A stretch of 64,000 nt of DNA. Origin: DATKAS01 sp963733765. GTDB lineage: Bacteria > Actinomycetota > Acidimicrobiia > Acidimicrobiales > DATKAS01. The stretch is from the NCBI GenBank assembly GCA_963733765.1, contig CAVTEI010000003.1, forward strand, positions 62,001 through 126,000, in the 5' to 3' direction. How positions within the stretch are numbered: the stretch's first letter is position 1; the number at the start of each line of letters is the position of its first letter. The notes beneath the pieces were generated by a model. It was not told the origin of the DNA and searched no databases. It worked only from the letters and a program-made list of their open reading frames with translations. The translations under genes were made by a program, and so were the position numbers. Shown here piece after piece: positions 45,066 through 51,773 of the stretch.

Positions 45066-46457
45066 CTACAGCCCGTACGCCTCCAGCAGCCGCAGCCACA
45101 CTTCGCTGACCGTCGGGAACGACGGCACGGCGTGCCACAGCGTGTCGAGCGGGACCTCGGCGACGACTGCGATCGTCGCCGAGTGCAGCAGGTCCTGCAG
45201 GTTCGGCCCGGTGAACGTCGCACCAATGATGACGCGACGGTCTTCGTCGATGACGAGCAGCGACGTCCCCTTTATGTCGTTCCCCGATGTGTAGGCGCCG
45301 GCGACGTCGCCAGTGCCGTACTTCACGACCTTGACGTTGAGGCCCTTCTCGCGTGCTTGTGCCTCGGTGAGCCCGACCGCGCACACCTGCGGATCCGTGA
45401 ACGTCACTCGCGGCACCTTGTCGTTGTCGGCGATGTCGACGACGTCCTTGCCGAGGATGACATCGCCTGCGATGCGAGCCTGGTACTTGCCCATGTGGGT
45501 GAGCAGCGCGCGCCCGTTGCAGTCACCAATGGCGTAGAGCCACCCGCCCGCGACGCCGACCGCGCGGAGCTGATCGTCGACCTCGATGTACTGCCCGGGC
45601 GTGAGGCCGACCACCTCGAGGCCGATCGTGGATGTGGAGGGCCGGCGGCCGACCGCGACGAGCAGCTCGTCACCTTCGACCTCACTACCGTCGTCGAGGG
45701 TCAGGACGATCGGACCGTCGATGCCGGCTCGGCGCACACCCGTGGCGTGCACACCCGAGCGCACCGTTATCCCCTCCTCCTCGAACGCGGCGCACACTTC
45801 GTCCCCGGCGAACGGCTCCTCACGCGCCAACAGCCTCGGGCCACCCTCGACGACTGTGACCTCTTCGCAGCCGAGGCGCTTGAATCCCTGCGCCATCTCG
45901 GCGCCGACCGTGCCGCCGCCGAGCACCAGGAGATGACGCGGTAGCTCCTTCGCGGACGTGATGCCCCGGTTGTCCCACGGGGCAACGTCGGCGAGGCCCG
46001 GGATCGGAGGCATCACCGCGCCAGTGCCCGTCGCGAGCATCACGGCACGCTCGGCGGTGAGTGCGGTCACCGTGCCATCGGCCACCGTGACCTCGACCGC
46101 GCGCTCGCCCGTGAGTCGCCCTTCGCCCCGGTAGAAGTCGATGCTCTTGCCCTGCAGCCACTGCTGCTGACCATTGTCCGTCCAGTTGTTCGTCATGTAG
46201 TCGCGCTGGGCAAACGCGGCGGCAACGTCGATCTCGCCGGTGATCGCCTCCTTCGCTCCGGGCACTCGACGCGCCGCGGCGATCACATCGCCCGGACGGA
46301 TGAGCGTCTTCGACGGGATGCATCCCCAATACGAGCACTCGCCACCAACGAGCTCCTTCTCGACGAGCGCCACCTTCAGGCCGTTGTCCGCGCACCGACC
46401 GGCGCCGTTCTCACCCGCCGGCCCGCCGCCGATCACGATCACGTCATAGGAGCTCAT
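45066..46457 (-). CDS. pyridine nucleotide-disulfide oxidoreductase (dihydrolipoyl dehydrogenase family)
   Basis: 463 residues. FAD-binding 'YDVIVIGGGPAGENGAGRCA', redox-active pair C41/C46 in 'GGECSYWGCIPSK', NAD-binding 'HLLVLGGGTVGAEMAQGFKR' and 'LYAIGDCNGRALLTHMGKYQ'. The C-terminal dimer domain has 'VTFTDPQVCAVGLTEAQARE' and a catalytic-type histidine in 'HAVPSFPTVSE'. It could be lipoamide dehydrogenase, mycothione reductase or mercuric-reductase-like; the lack of an N-terminal HMA domain and the disulfide spacing fit a mycothiol- or lipoamide-linked reductase. It converges on the hydratase gene. Confidence 0.87.
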   Translation of the reverse strand: MSSYDVIVIGGGPAGENGAGRCADNGLKVALVEKELVGGECSYWGCIPSKTLIRPGDVIAAARRVPGAKEAITGEIDVAAAFAQRDYMTNNWTDNGQQQWLQGKSIDFYRGEGRLTGERAVEVTVADGTVTALTAERAVMLATGTGAVMPPIPGLADVAPWDNRGITSAKELPRHLLVLGGGTVGAEMAQGFKRLGCEEVTVVEGGPRLLAREEPFAGDEVCAAFEEEGITVRSGVHATGVRRAGIDGPIVLTLDDGSEVEGDELLVAVGRRPSTSTIGLEVVGLTPGQYIEVDDQLRAVGVAGGWLYAIGDCNGRALLTHMGKYQARIAGDVILGKDVVDIADNDKVPRVTFTDPQVCAVGLTEAQAREKGLNVKVVKYGTGDVAGAYTSGNDIKGTSLLVIDEDRRVIIGATFTGPNLQDLLHSATIAVVAEVPLDTLWHAVPSFPTVSEVWLRLLEAYGL

Positions 46458-46475
46458 CCGCGTAGCGTCGCGCGT

Positions 46476-47114
46476 GTGCGACGACCCCTGCGCCGGCTCG
46501 CCACCGCGGCAGGGCTCGCCGGACCAGCCGCCTTCACCGCGGCATGGGTCGTGAGCGCCCGGCGCCAGGACGGATACTCAGTACGGAACGAGCACATCAG
46601 TGGTCTTGCTGCGCCCGACGCCCGATATCCCGAGATCCTGATCACGGGCTTCCTCGTGCTCGGCGCGGCCACGATCGGGTTCGCCGCGGCGTTGCGCGAA
46701 CGCCTCGGTGGACGGGAGGCGGGCCTTGGCCCCTATCTGCTCGGCGTCACCGGCGCGGGAGCCATCGCCGCCGGCCTGCTGCGACGCGACCACATGCTCC
46801 TGCATCCGCCCGACGAGCCGGACGACTGGCAGCAGTCGTGGCGCAACGACGGACACGACCTGTCCGCGGGCGTCATCTACACGACATCTGTCGCGGCGCC
46901 GCTGCTCCTCGCGCGCCATCTCGCGCGTGACCCGCAGCTCGCGAGGCTCGCGCCGGTGGGCCTCGGCCTCTCCGCCACGAGCCTCGCGCTCATGGGCGTC
47001 TTCGCCACACAGGTCGACCGCCGCGGCAACGGCATCGTGCAGCGCGTGATGGTGAGCCTGCCGATGGCGTTCATGTCCGCCCTCGCCTGGAGGATGCTCC
47101 GCGACGACAGCTGA
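46476..47114 (+). CDS. DUF998-family membrane protein
   Basis: 212 residues from GTG 46476 with about six hydrophobic helices: 'GLAGPAAFTAAWVVSA', 'ILITGFLVLGAATIGFAAAL', 'YLLGVTGAGAIAAGLLRRD', 'AGVIYTTSVAAPLLLARHLA', 'VGLGLSATSLALMGVFATQV' and 'VMVSLPMAFMSALAW'. 'YSVRNEHISGLAAPDARYP' after the first helix is the recurrent motif of DUF998 proteins. Function unknown. It is followed by a stem-loop. Confidence 0.8.
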   Translation: MRRPLRRLATAAGLAGPAAFTAAWVVSARRQDGYSVRNEHISGLAAPDARYPEILITGFLVLGAATIGFAAALRERLGGREAGLGPYLLGVTGAGAIAAGLLRRDHMLLHPPDEPDDWQQSWRNDGHDLSAGVIYTTSVAAPLLLARHLARDPQLARLAPVGLGLSATSLALMGVFATQVDRRGNGIVQRVMVSLPMAFMSALAWRMLRDDS

Positions 47115-47118
47115 TTCT

Positions 47119-47157
47119 CTTGGCGGAACCGGGTCGCCGAGACCCGGAAGCGCCAAG
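47119..47157 (+). terminator. stem-loop after the DUF998 gene
   Basis: cttggcg (47119-47125) pairs with cgccaag (47151-47157). Inside, a symmetric gaa/aag internal loop leads to ccgggtc/gacccgg with loop gccga. It begins five bases after the stop. No T tract; a terminator without one is common in this GC range. Confidence 0.6.
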
Positions 47158-47186
47158 AAAACCAGTCGAGCCCGTACGATCCGGCG

Positions 47187-47594
47187 ATGGCCCCGCCGGC
47201 GCTTCCTCCCGATGCGCCGCCCGCGCTCGTGGAGTTCGTCCACGGAGAGCGCGACAACGTCACGTTGTCGTCGGGTCGCCTGTCGTGGCTGCCGACGCCG
47301 AGCGCGGTGCGCCTCGTGATGCGGACACCCGAGACGACGTTCTCGCGAGATGCATCGGGAGACGTCGGCATTCGCGTGAAGTGGGGACCCGCGTCGGCGC
47401 GCCTCGTCGCCCGGGTGAACGACGACGGTGATCTCGTGATGGACACCTCCGGGGTGCCGAGCCTCCTCGGCCTGCGAGGACCCATCGACGACTGGGTGGC
47501 GTCGTTCAACGCGCACTTCCGGGCCACGGGGCGCCGGCTCGAGCCCGCCGAGCTGCGCGGCAGCGATCTCACCCTCACGGCGGCGCCCCGTTGA
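47187..47594 (+). CDS. hypothetical protein upstream of the adenine methylase
   Basis: 135 residues from ATG 47187, probably soluble and beta-rich: 'LVEFVHGERDNVTLSSGRLS', 'DVGIRVKWGPASARLVARVN' and 'PIDDWVASFNAHFRATGRRL'. I do not recognise a domain. The stop codon TGA lies inside the first unit of the tandem repeat that leads into the adenine methylase, so the two genes are probably transcribed together, and changes in repeat number would alter their spacing. Confidence 0.6.
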   Translation: MAPPALPPDAPPALVEFVHGERDNVTLSSGRLSWLPTPSAVRLVMRTPETTFSRDASGDVGIRVKWGPASARLVARVNDDGDLVMDTSGVPSLLGLRGPIDDWVASFNAHFRATGRRLEPAELRGSDLTLTAAPR

Positions 47595-47646
47595 TCACGT
47601 ACCGATGAACAAGTACCGATGATCAAGTACCGATGATCAAGTACCT
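47591..47646 (+). repeat. four tandem 14-bp units at the adenine methylase start
   Basis: Units: ttgatcacgtaccg (47591), atgaacaagtaccg (47605), atgatcaagtaccg (47619), atgatcaagtacct (47633). The last one begins the methylase. The second and third are mini-ORFs (MNKYR, MIKYR) whose TGA stops overlap the next ATG. Three GATC sites (47593, 47621, 47635) fall in the array. Confidence 0.9.
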
Positions 47647-48724
47647 GGGATCGAAGCGCCGCCTCGTCCCGGTCTTGAGCCAGATCGCCGCGTCGTGCAA
47701 CGCCCGGACGGCACTGGACCTGTTCACCGGCACGACCCGAGTGGCCCAGGCGTTCAAGCAGCTCGGCCTGCACGTGACCGCGGTGGACACCGCCCGGTAC
47801 GCCGAGGTGTTCGCCCGCTGCTACATCGAGATGGACCGTGATGCCGTCGACCCCGGACTGCTCGCTGATGAGCTCGCCCGGCTCGACGACCTCAGCGGGC
47901 GTCCCGGCTACGTGACTGAGACCTTCTGCGAGCAGGCCCGCTACTTCACGCCGGAGAACGGCGCCCGCATCGACGCCATCCGGGACGCCATCGCCGCCAG
48001 CCACGCCGGTTCGGCGCTCGAGCCGATCCTGCTCACCAGCCTCATCGAGGCCGCCGACCGTGTGGACTCCACGACCGGCGTGCAGATGGCGTACCTCAAG
48101 AAGTGGGCCCCCCGAGCACACAACCGATTGCAGCTGCAACCTCCGGCGCTTCTGCCGGGCGGGGGCCGGGCCGTGCAGGGCGACGCGCTGAAGATGGCGG
48201 GCTCACTCGGCTCGTTCGACGTCGCGTATCTCGATCCGCCGTACAACCAACACCGCTACTTCACGAACTACCACGTGTGGGAGACGCTGGTCGCATGGGA
48301 CGCCCCCGCTCACTACGGCGTCGCGTGCAAGCGGGTCGACGCCCGCGACGACGAGTCCACCCGCAGCCCGTTCAACTCCCGTCGCACGATGCCCGCGGCG
48401 CTGGCATCGGTGATCGCGGCGGTCGATGCCGAGCTCGTCGTCGTCTCCTACAACGACGAGGCATGGCTCACCGCCGCCGACCTCGTCGACATGTGCGCGG
48501 TCGGCGGGCGCCACGTCGAGGTGCTCTCGTTCGACTCCCGCCGCTACGTCGGCGCCCAGATCGGCGTCCACAACCCGAAGGGCGAACGGGTCGGCACGGT
48601 CTCGCATCTTCACAACACCGAGCTCGTCGTGGTCGCCGGCCCGTCCGACCTGGTCAGGCGGGCGATCGAGCGGTCGGCATCCCCCATCGCGGTCACAGCG
48701 CCACTTAACGTGACCGTCCGATGA
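47633..48724 (+). CDS. D12-class DNA N6-adenine methyltransferase
   Basis: 363 residues. 'MIKYLGSKRRLVPVLSQIAA' is the N-terminal SAM-site strand of the Dam/D12 family (motif X, 'YxGSKR'), 'ALDLFTGTTRVAQAFKQLG' is motif I (FxG) and 'FDVAYLDPPYNQHRY' carries the catalytic DPPY. Target-recognition residues are in the middle section 'LIEAADRVDSTTGVQMAYLK'. It methylates adenine in a short site, GATC for Dam proteins but not proven here. No restriction enzyme is adjacent, so an orphan methylase is likely. Translation starts in the last of four tandem 14-bp units (47591-47646). Its stop abuts the region with a sigma-28-like promoter. Confidence 0.88.
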   Translation: MIKYLGSKRRLVPVLSQIAASCNARTALDLFTGTTRVAQAFKQLGLHVTAVDTARYAEVFARCYIEMDRDAVDPGLLADELARLDDLSGRPGYVTETFCEQARYFTPENGARIDAIRDAIAASHAGSALEPILLTSLIEAADRVDSTTGVQMAYLKKWAPRAHNRLQLQPPALLPGGGRAVQGDALKMAGSLGSFDVAYLDPPYNQHRYFTNYHVWETLVAWDAPAHYGVACKRVDARDDESTRSPFNSRRTMPAALASVIAAVDAELVVVSYNDEAWLTAADLVDMCAVGGRHVEVLSFDSRRYVGAQIGVHNPKGERVGTVSHLHNTELVVVAGPSDLVRRAIERSASPIAVTAPLNVTVR

Positions 48725-48744
48725 CGATTCAGCCGATTTCACAC

Positions 48745-48771
48745 TCAGAACGCCACCCATCGTGCCGATAT
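48745..48771 (+). promoter_or_regulatory. sigma-28 (FliA/WhiG)-like promoter of the FlgN-like gene
   Basis: TCAG, 15 bases, GCCGATAT: close to the FliA/WhiG consensus TAAA-N15-GCCGATAA. It would start transcription near 48778, about 50 bases before ATG 48829. A second GCCGATTT sits at 48732-48739 without a matching -35. Confidence 0.5.
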
Positions 48772-48828
48772 CTGAAAGGTGAGCCCCGTCGGCCGCGACT
48801 GGTGAGCGCACCAGAGGTGATGAACGGC

Positions 48829-49239
48829 ATGACCGCCCTCAGCCACACGCTCCTGCGTGAGCGCCGGCTACTGGAACTCCTCACCTACCGGTTGGAGACC
48901 CAGCACCAGCTGCTGTCGTCGGGTCAGGCCCGGTGGATCTCGTTCGCCGCGCGTGAGATCGAGCAGGTCCTCGACGAGCTGGGTCACACCGAGCTCGAAC
49001 GGGCCGTGCAGGTGAGCGATCTGGCCGAACGGCTCGGGCTTCCCGACGAACCTTCGCTGGCCGAGATCGTCGACAAGGCCGCCCCGCCGTGGCGCGACAT
49101 CCTGGCCGAGCACCGCACCGCCCTGCGTCGGGCCACCGTCGAGATCGACAAGCTCTCCACGGCCAACCGTGGTCTCCTCGAAGCCGCCTACCTCGCCAGC
49201 GCCGCCTCGGTGGCCACGGCGGAGGCGTCGCACACGTGA
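48829..49239 (+). CDS. FlgN-like flagellar export chaperone
   Basis: 136 residues from ATG 48829, nine bases after gaggtg (48814-48819); an ATG at 48820 abuts that site. All-helical: 'RLLELLTYRLETQHQLLSSG', 'FAAREIEQVLDELGHTELER' and 'LRRATVEIDKLSTANRGLLE' fit the FlgN coiled-coil pattern (two long helices followed by 'L..xNR.LLe'). FlgN escorts hook-filament junction proteins to the export gate. Neighbouring FliA/WhiG sigma factor and sigma-28-like promoter support a flagellar role. Coiled-coil similarity alone would be weak evidence. Confidence 0.6.
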   Translation: MTALSHTLLRERRLLELLTYRLETQHQLLSSGQARWISFAAREIEQVLDELGHTELERAVQVSDLAERLGLPDEPSLAEIVDKAAPPWRDILAEHRTALRRATVEIDKLSTANRGLLEAAYLASAASVATAEASHT

Positions 49240-49403
49240 CGCCGGCCGACGACCCGAAGCGCCCGAAGCGGACCGTGCGCCGGCCGACGAGCCTCGACGA
49301 CACGCGGCTCACCGAGCTCCGGGACGAGGAGCTCGCGTGGCTGGCGGCGCTCGCGACGAGCGCGCGCGGCTTGCAGCCGTCGTTGCGAGAGTTCCTGCGC
49401 TAG
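49236..49403 (+). CDS. 55-residue hypothetical protein coupled to FlgN-like gene
   Basis: GTG 49236 overlaps the FlgN-like stop (GTGA), so translation is coupled. It starts with a basic stretch 'VTPADDPKRPKRTVRRPTSL' and ends in an amphipathic helix 'LTELRDEELAWLAALATSAR'. I do not recognise it. The size and charge would suit a short regulator or an export substrate, but this is a guess. It is followed by two hairpins and the convergent sigma factor. Confidence 0.5.
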   Translation: MTPADDPKRPKRTVRRPTSLDDTRLTELRDEELAWLAALATSARGLQPSLREFLR

Positions 49404-49412
49404 CTGGATTGC

Positions 49413-49456
49413 GCTCGCTGGGATTCAGCGAGCCGCAGGGGCGAGCGGTGCTCGCC
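49413..49456. terminator. two tandem hairpins between convergent genes
   Basis: gctcgctg/cagcgagc (49413-49433, loop ggatt) and ggcgagc/gctcgcc (49440-49456, loop ggt) fill the 59-base gap between the stop at 49403 and the convergent sigma factor end at 49463. They can serve both strands. Confidence 0.55.
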
Positions 49457-49462
49457 TGCCGG

Positions 49463-50380
49463 TCAGGCGGTGGCGAGGCTGACGAACGGCTCGGTGGTCG
49501 TGACCTGGTCGAGCCGGCTCTTCCACGAGCTCTTCGTGGCAACCGCCGCCGCGTACGACTGCTTGCGCTTGGCGACGCGGGCGTTGCCCTTGGCAGGCAC
49601 TTCGTCTGCATCGGCAGCGGGGCGGTACTGCGCCTCGATCGCTTCACGGAGCATCTCGAGGGCTTCCGAGCGCAGCTGCGAGATGCGACTCTCGGTCACG
49701 GCGAGGAAGCGGGCCAGCTCCTCGGAGGTGCGACCCTCGAGGAAGTAGCCGGTGATCACGAGGCGATGCCGCTCGGGGAGCAGGTGCACCGCATCACGGA
49801 GATAGGCACGCATCTCGCGGGCTTCGAGCTCCTCGGAGGGCTCCGGCACCGTGCGGTCGCACAGCACGTCCACGAGCGTCAGGTCCTCTTCCGCCTCACC
49901 GAGGCGGTAGTCGAGCGCGAGCACCACTGAGCGGAACACCCGATCGCGGAGCGCCGCGAGGTCAGCGGGGGTTGCCCCGACCTCGGTCGCCAGCTCCTCC
50001 ATCGAGGGCATGCGGCCCAGCTTGCTGGCGAGGCGCTGCTCCGCCGAGTCGGCCTTGCGGGCCAGGGCCCGGACCGAACGCGGCGCCCAGTCAGCGGAGC
50101 GCACGGCGTCGAGGATGGCGCCACGAATGCGCCGAGAAGCGAACTTGTCGAACGGAACTCCCTTGGCCTGATCGAAGCGATTCGCTGCTTCGACGAGCCC
50201 GAGCACACCGGCCCGGACGAGCTCGCCTCGGTCGACGTGCCTGGGGAAGTTCACCGCCACCTGCACGACGATCTGCTCTACGAGGGTCAGATGCCCCTCC
50301 ACGAGCGACCGGTCCGGAGCCGCCTTGGCCGCCGCGCCACGGGTGGTGGATTGCCGATCCTGCACCTTGGTTTTCGCCAT
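49463..50380 (-). CDS. fliA: FliA/WhiG-family sigma-70 factor
   Basis: 305 residues, ATG 50380. Region 2 'VNFPRHVDRGELVRAGVLGL' then 'VEAANRFDQAKGVPFDKFAS'; region 3 'SKLGRMPSMEELATEVGATP'; region 4 'LPERHRLVITGYFLEGRTSE' then 'ELARFLAVTESRISQLRSEA'. This is the domain set of FliA (flagellar) and Streptomyces WhiG (sporulation) sigma factors. A 40-residue basic C-terminal tail ('ARVAKRKQSYAAAVATKSSW') is extra. A TAAT-N15-GCCGATCA promoter upstream suggests self-activation. The FlgN-like neighbour favours the flagellar reading. Confidence 0.85.
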   Translation of the reverse strand: MAKTKVQDRQSTTRGAAAKAAPDRSLVEGHLTLVEQIVVQVAVNFPRHVDRGELVRAGVLGLVEAANRFDQAKGVPFDKFASRRIRGAILDAVRSADWAPRSVRALARKADSAEQRLASKLGRMPSMEELATEVGATPADLAALRDRVFRSVVLALDYRLGEAEEDLTLVDVLCDRTVPEPSEELEAREMRAYLRDAVHLLPERHRLVITGYFLEGRTSEELARFLAVTESRISQLRSEALEMLREAIEAQYRPAADADEVPAKGNARVAKRKQSYAAAVATKSSWKSRLDQVTTTEPFVSLATA

Positions 50381-50413
50381 TTCGCCCGACTCCCTCCACG
50401 GATGTCCCCGCAG

Positions 50414-50440
50414 TGATCGGCACCTTGAGTGGCGACATTA
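50414..50440 (-). promoter_or_regulatory. sigma-28-like promoter of the FliA/WhiG gene
   Basis: On the minus strand TAAT (50440-50437), 15 bases, GCCGATCA (50421-50414). It fits TAAA-N15-GCCGATAA at the -35 in three of four positions and at the -10 in seven of eight. It lies 33 bases upstream of the sigma factor start. Confidence 0.5.
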
Positions 50441-50607
50441 GCACTGAGGGTCGTTTTCCCGAAGGGGCCGTTTGGCCCATTTCTGCTGCTCACGCCCGGT
50501 GACGCTCGCGTAGCACGGACCGTGACCGGAACCAATCTTGACGGGCCTTATCGACATTCCGGCAGACTGATCACCTCATCCAATTCCAGCGAATGCGAAG
50601 GTGCATC

Positions 50608-51243
50608 ATGGCCATCCGATTGGGCGACACCGCCCCCGATTTCACGGCCGACTCCACCGAAGGGACGATCAACTTCCACGAGTGGCTCGGCGACAGTTGG
50701 GGAGTTCTCTTCTCCCATCCGAAGGACTTCACACCGGTCTGCACGACCGAGTTGGGCTACATCGCGAAGATCAAGCCCGAGTTCGACAAGCGCAACGCGA
50801 AGGTGATCGGACTGTCCGTCGACTCCGTCGCCGATCACGGCAAGTGGGCCGCCGACATCGAAGAGACGCAAGGCGCCGCGGTGAACTTCCCGATGATCGG
50901 TGATCCCGACAAGAAGGTCGCGGACCTCTACGACATGATCCACCCGAACGCGAGCGACACCGTCACCGTGCGCACCGTGTTCGTCATCGGCCCCGACAAG
51001 AAGGTGAAGCTCACGATCACCTACCCGCAGTCGTGTGGCCGCAACTTCGACGAGATCCTGCGCGTCATCGACTCGTTGCAGCTTTCGTCCGGCTACAGCG
51101 TGTCGACGCCGGTCAACTGGAAGGACGGCGAAGACGTGATCATCATGCCGTCGGTGTCCGACGACGACGCGAAGGGAAAGTTCCCGAAGGGTTGGAAGGC
51201 GATCAAGCCGTATCTGCGCCTCACGCCTCAGCCCAACAAGTGA
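50608..51243 (+). CDS. 1-Cys peroxiredoxin (Prx6-type)
   Basis: 211 residues from ATG 50608. 'DFTADSTEGTINFHEWLGDS' and the active site 'SHPKDFTPVCTTELG' with peroxidatic Cys45 and the PxxxTxxC pattern (P38, T42). 'VKLTITYPQSCGRNFDEILR' and the extended C-terminal domain 'NWKDGEDVIIMPSVSDDDAK' are features of Prx6-type 1-Cys peroxiredoxins, which reduce H2O2 and organic peroxides. A TTGACG at 50539-50544 could be a -35. The gene is divergent from the sigma factor. Confidence 0.9.
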   Translation: MAIRLGDTAPDFTADSTEGTINFHEWLGDSWGVLFSHPKDFTPVCTTELGYIAKIKPEFDKRNAKVIGLSVDSVADHGKWAADIEETQGAAVNFPMIGDPDKKVADLYDMIHPNASDTVTVRTVFVIGPDKKVKLTITYPQSCGRNFDEILRVIDSLQLSSGYSVSTPVNWKDGEDVIIMPSVSDDDAKGKFPKGWKAIKPYLRLTPQPNK

Positions 51244-51773
51244 GCCGTCACCCACGCGCGCACTGGCGGCGCGAGCCGATCGAGGTGCGCGCGTGGGTCG
51301 GCCCGGATCATGCTTGCTGAGATCGGCACTGTCGTCCGCTCCGGGTCGACGTCGATCGCGCGGGCACCGAGGCGACGCGCGATCTCCGCTCCGTACGCCT
51401 CGGAGGAGAAGTAGACGTCGGGGCCCGACTCGAGTGGCCAATGCGACCGAAACAGGTCGATCCATCGCTGCCAGAGATCTTCGTCATCGAAGTCTGTGTC
51501 GAGGTCGTGCGCGACCTCGATGACGGTGGTCGCGGGATGGAGCTCGGTGAGCCACTGCGCCCGCAGCGCACCGGGGACGGGTTCTCCCTCGCGCGTGTTC
51601 ACGTACACAACGAGCTCGTCGACGTGTGATGCGGCCGTGTCGATCAGGTGGGAGTGGCCGAGGTGTGGTGGGCAGAAGCGGCCCACGATGAGCCCGCTCG
51701 AAGACGTGCTCAGCCTCAGCCGCCTTCGCCCCCACCGCGACCGAGGGCCGCGAGGCGGAATGCCGTGCTCCAT
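51228..51773 (-). CDS. NadR/NMN-adenylyltransferase-like nucleotidyltransferase
   Basis: About 180 residues if ATG 51773 is used, which overlaps the upstream cyclase gene by 58 bases; a non-ATG start near 51713 would avoid that. 'GLIVGRFCPPHLGHSHLIDT' holds the HxGH nucleotidyltransferase motif and 'TVPISASMIRADPRAHLDRL' the ISSTxIR-type motif. These bind ATP and a mononucleotide such as NMN. There is no kinase domain, so only the adenylyltransferase half of NadR is present. It could make NAD or another dinucleotide cofactor. Confidence 0.75.
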   Translation of the reverse strand: MEHGIPPRGPRSRWGRRRLRLSTSSSGLIVGRFCPPHLGHSHLIDTAASHVDELVVYVNTREGEPVPGALRAQWLTELHPATTVIEVAHDLDTDFDDEDLWQRWIDLFRSHWPLESGPDVYFSSEAYGAEIARRLGARAIDVDPERTTVPISASMIRADPRAHLDRLAPPVRAWVTAHLLG

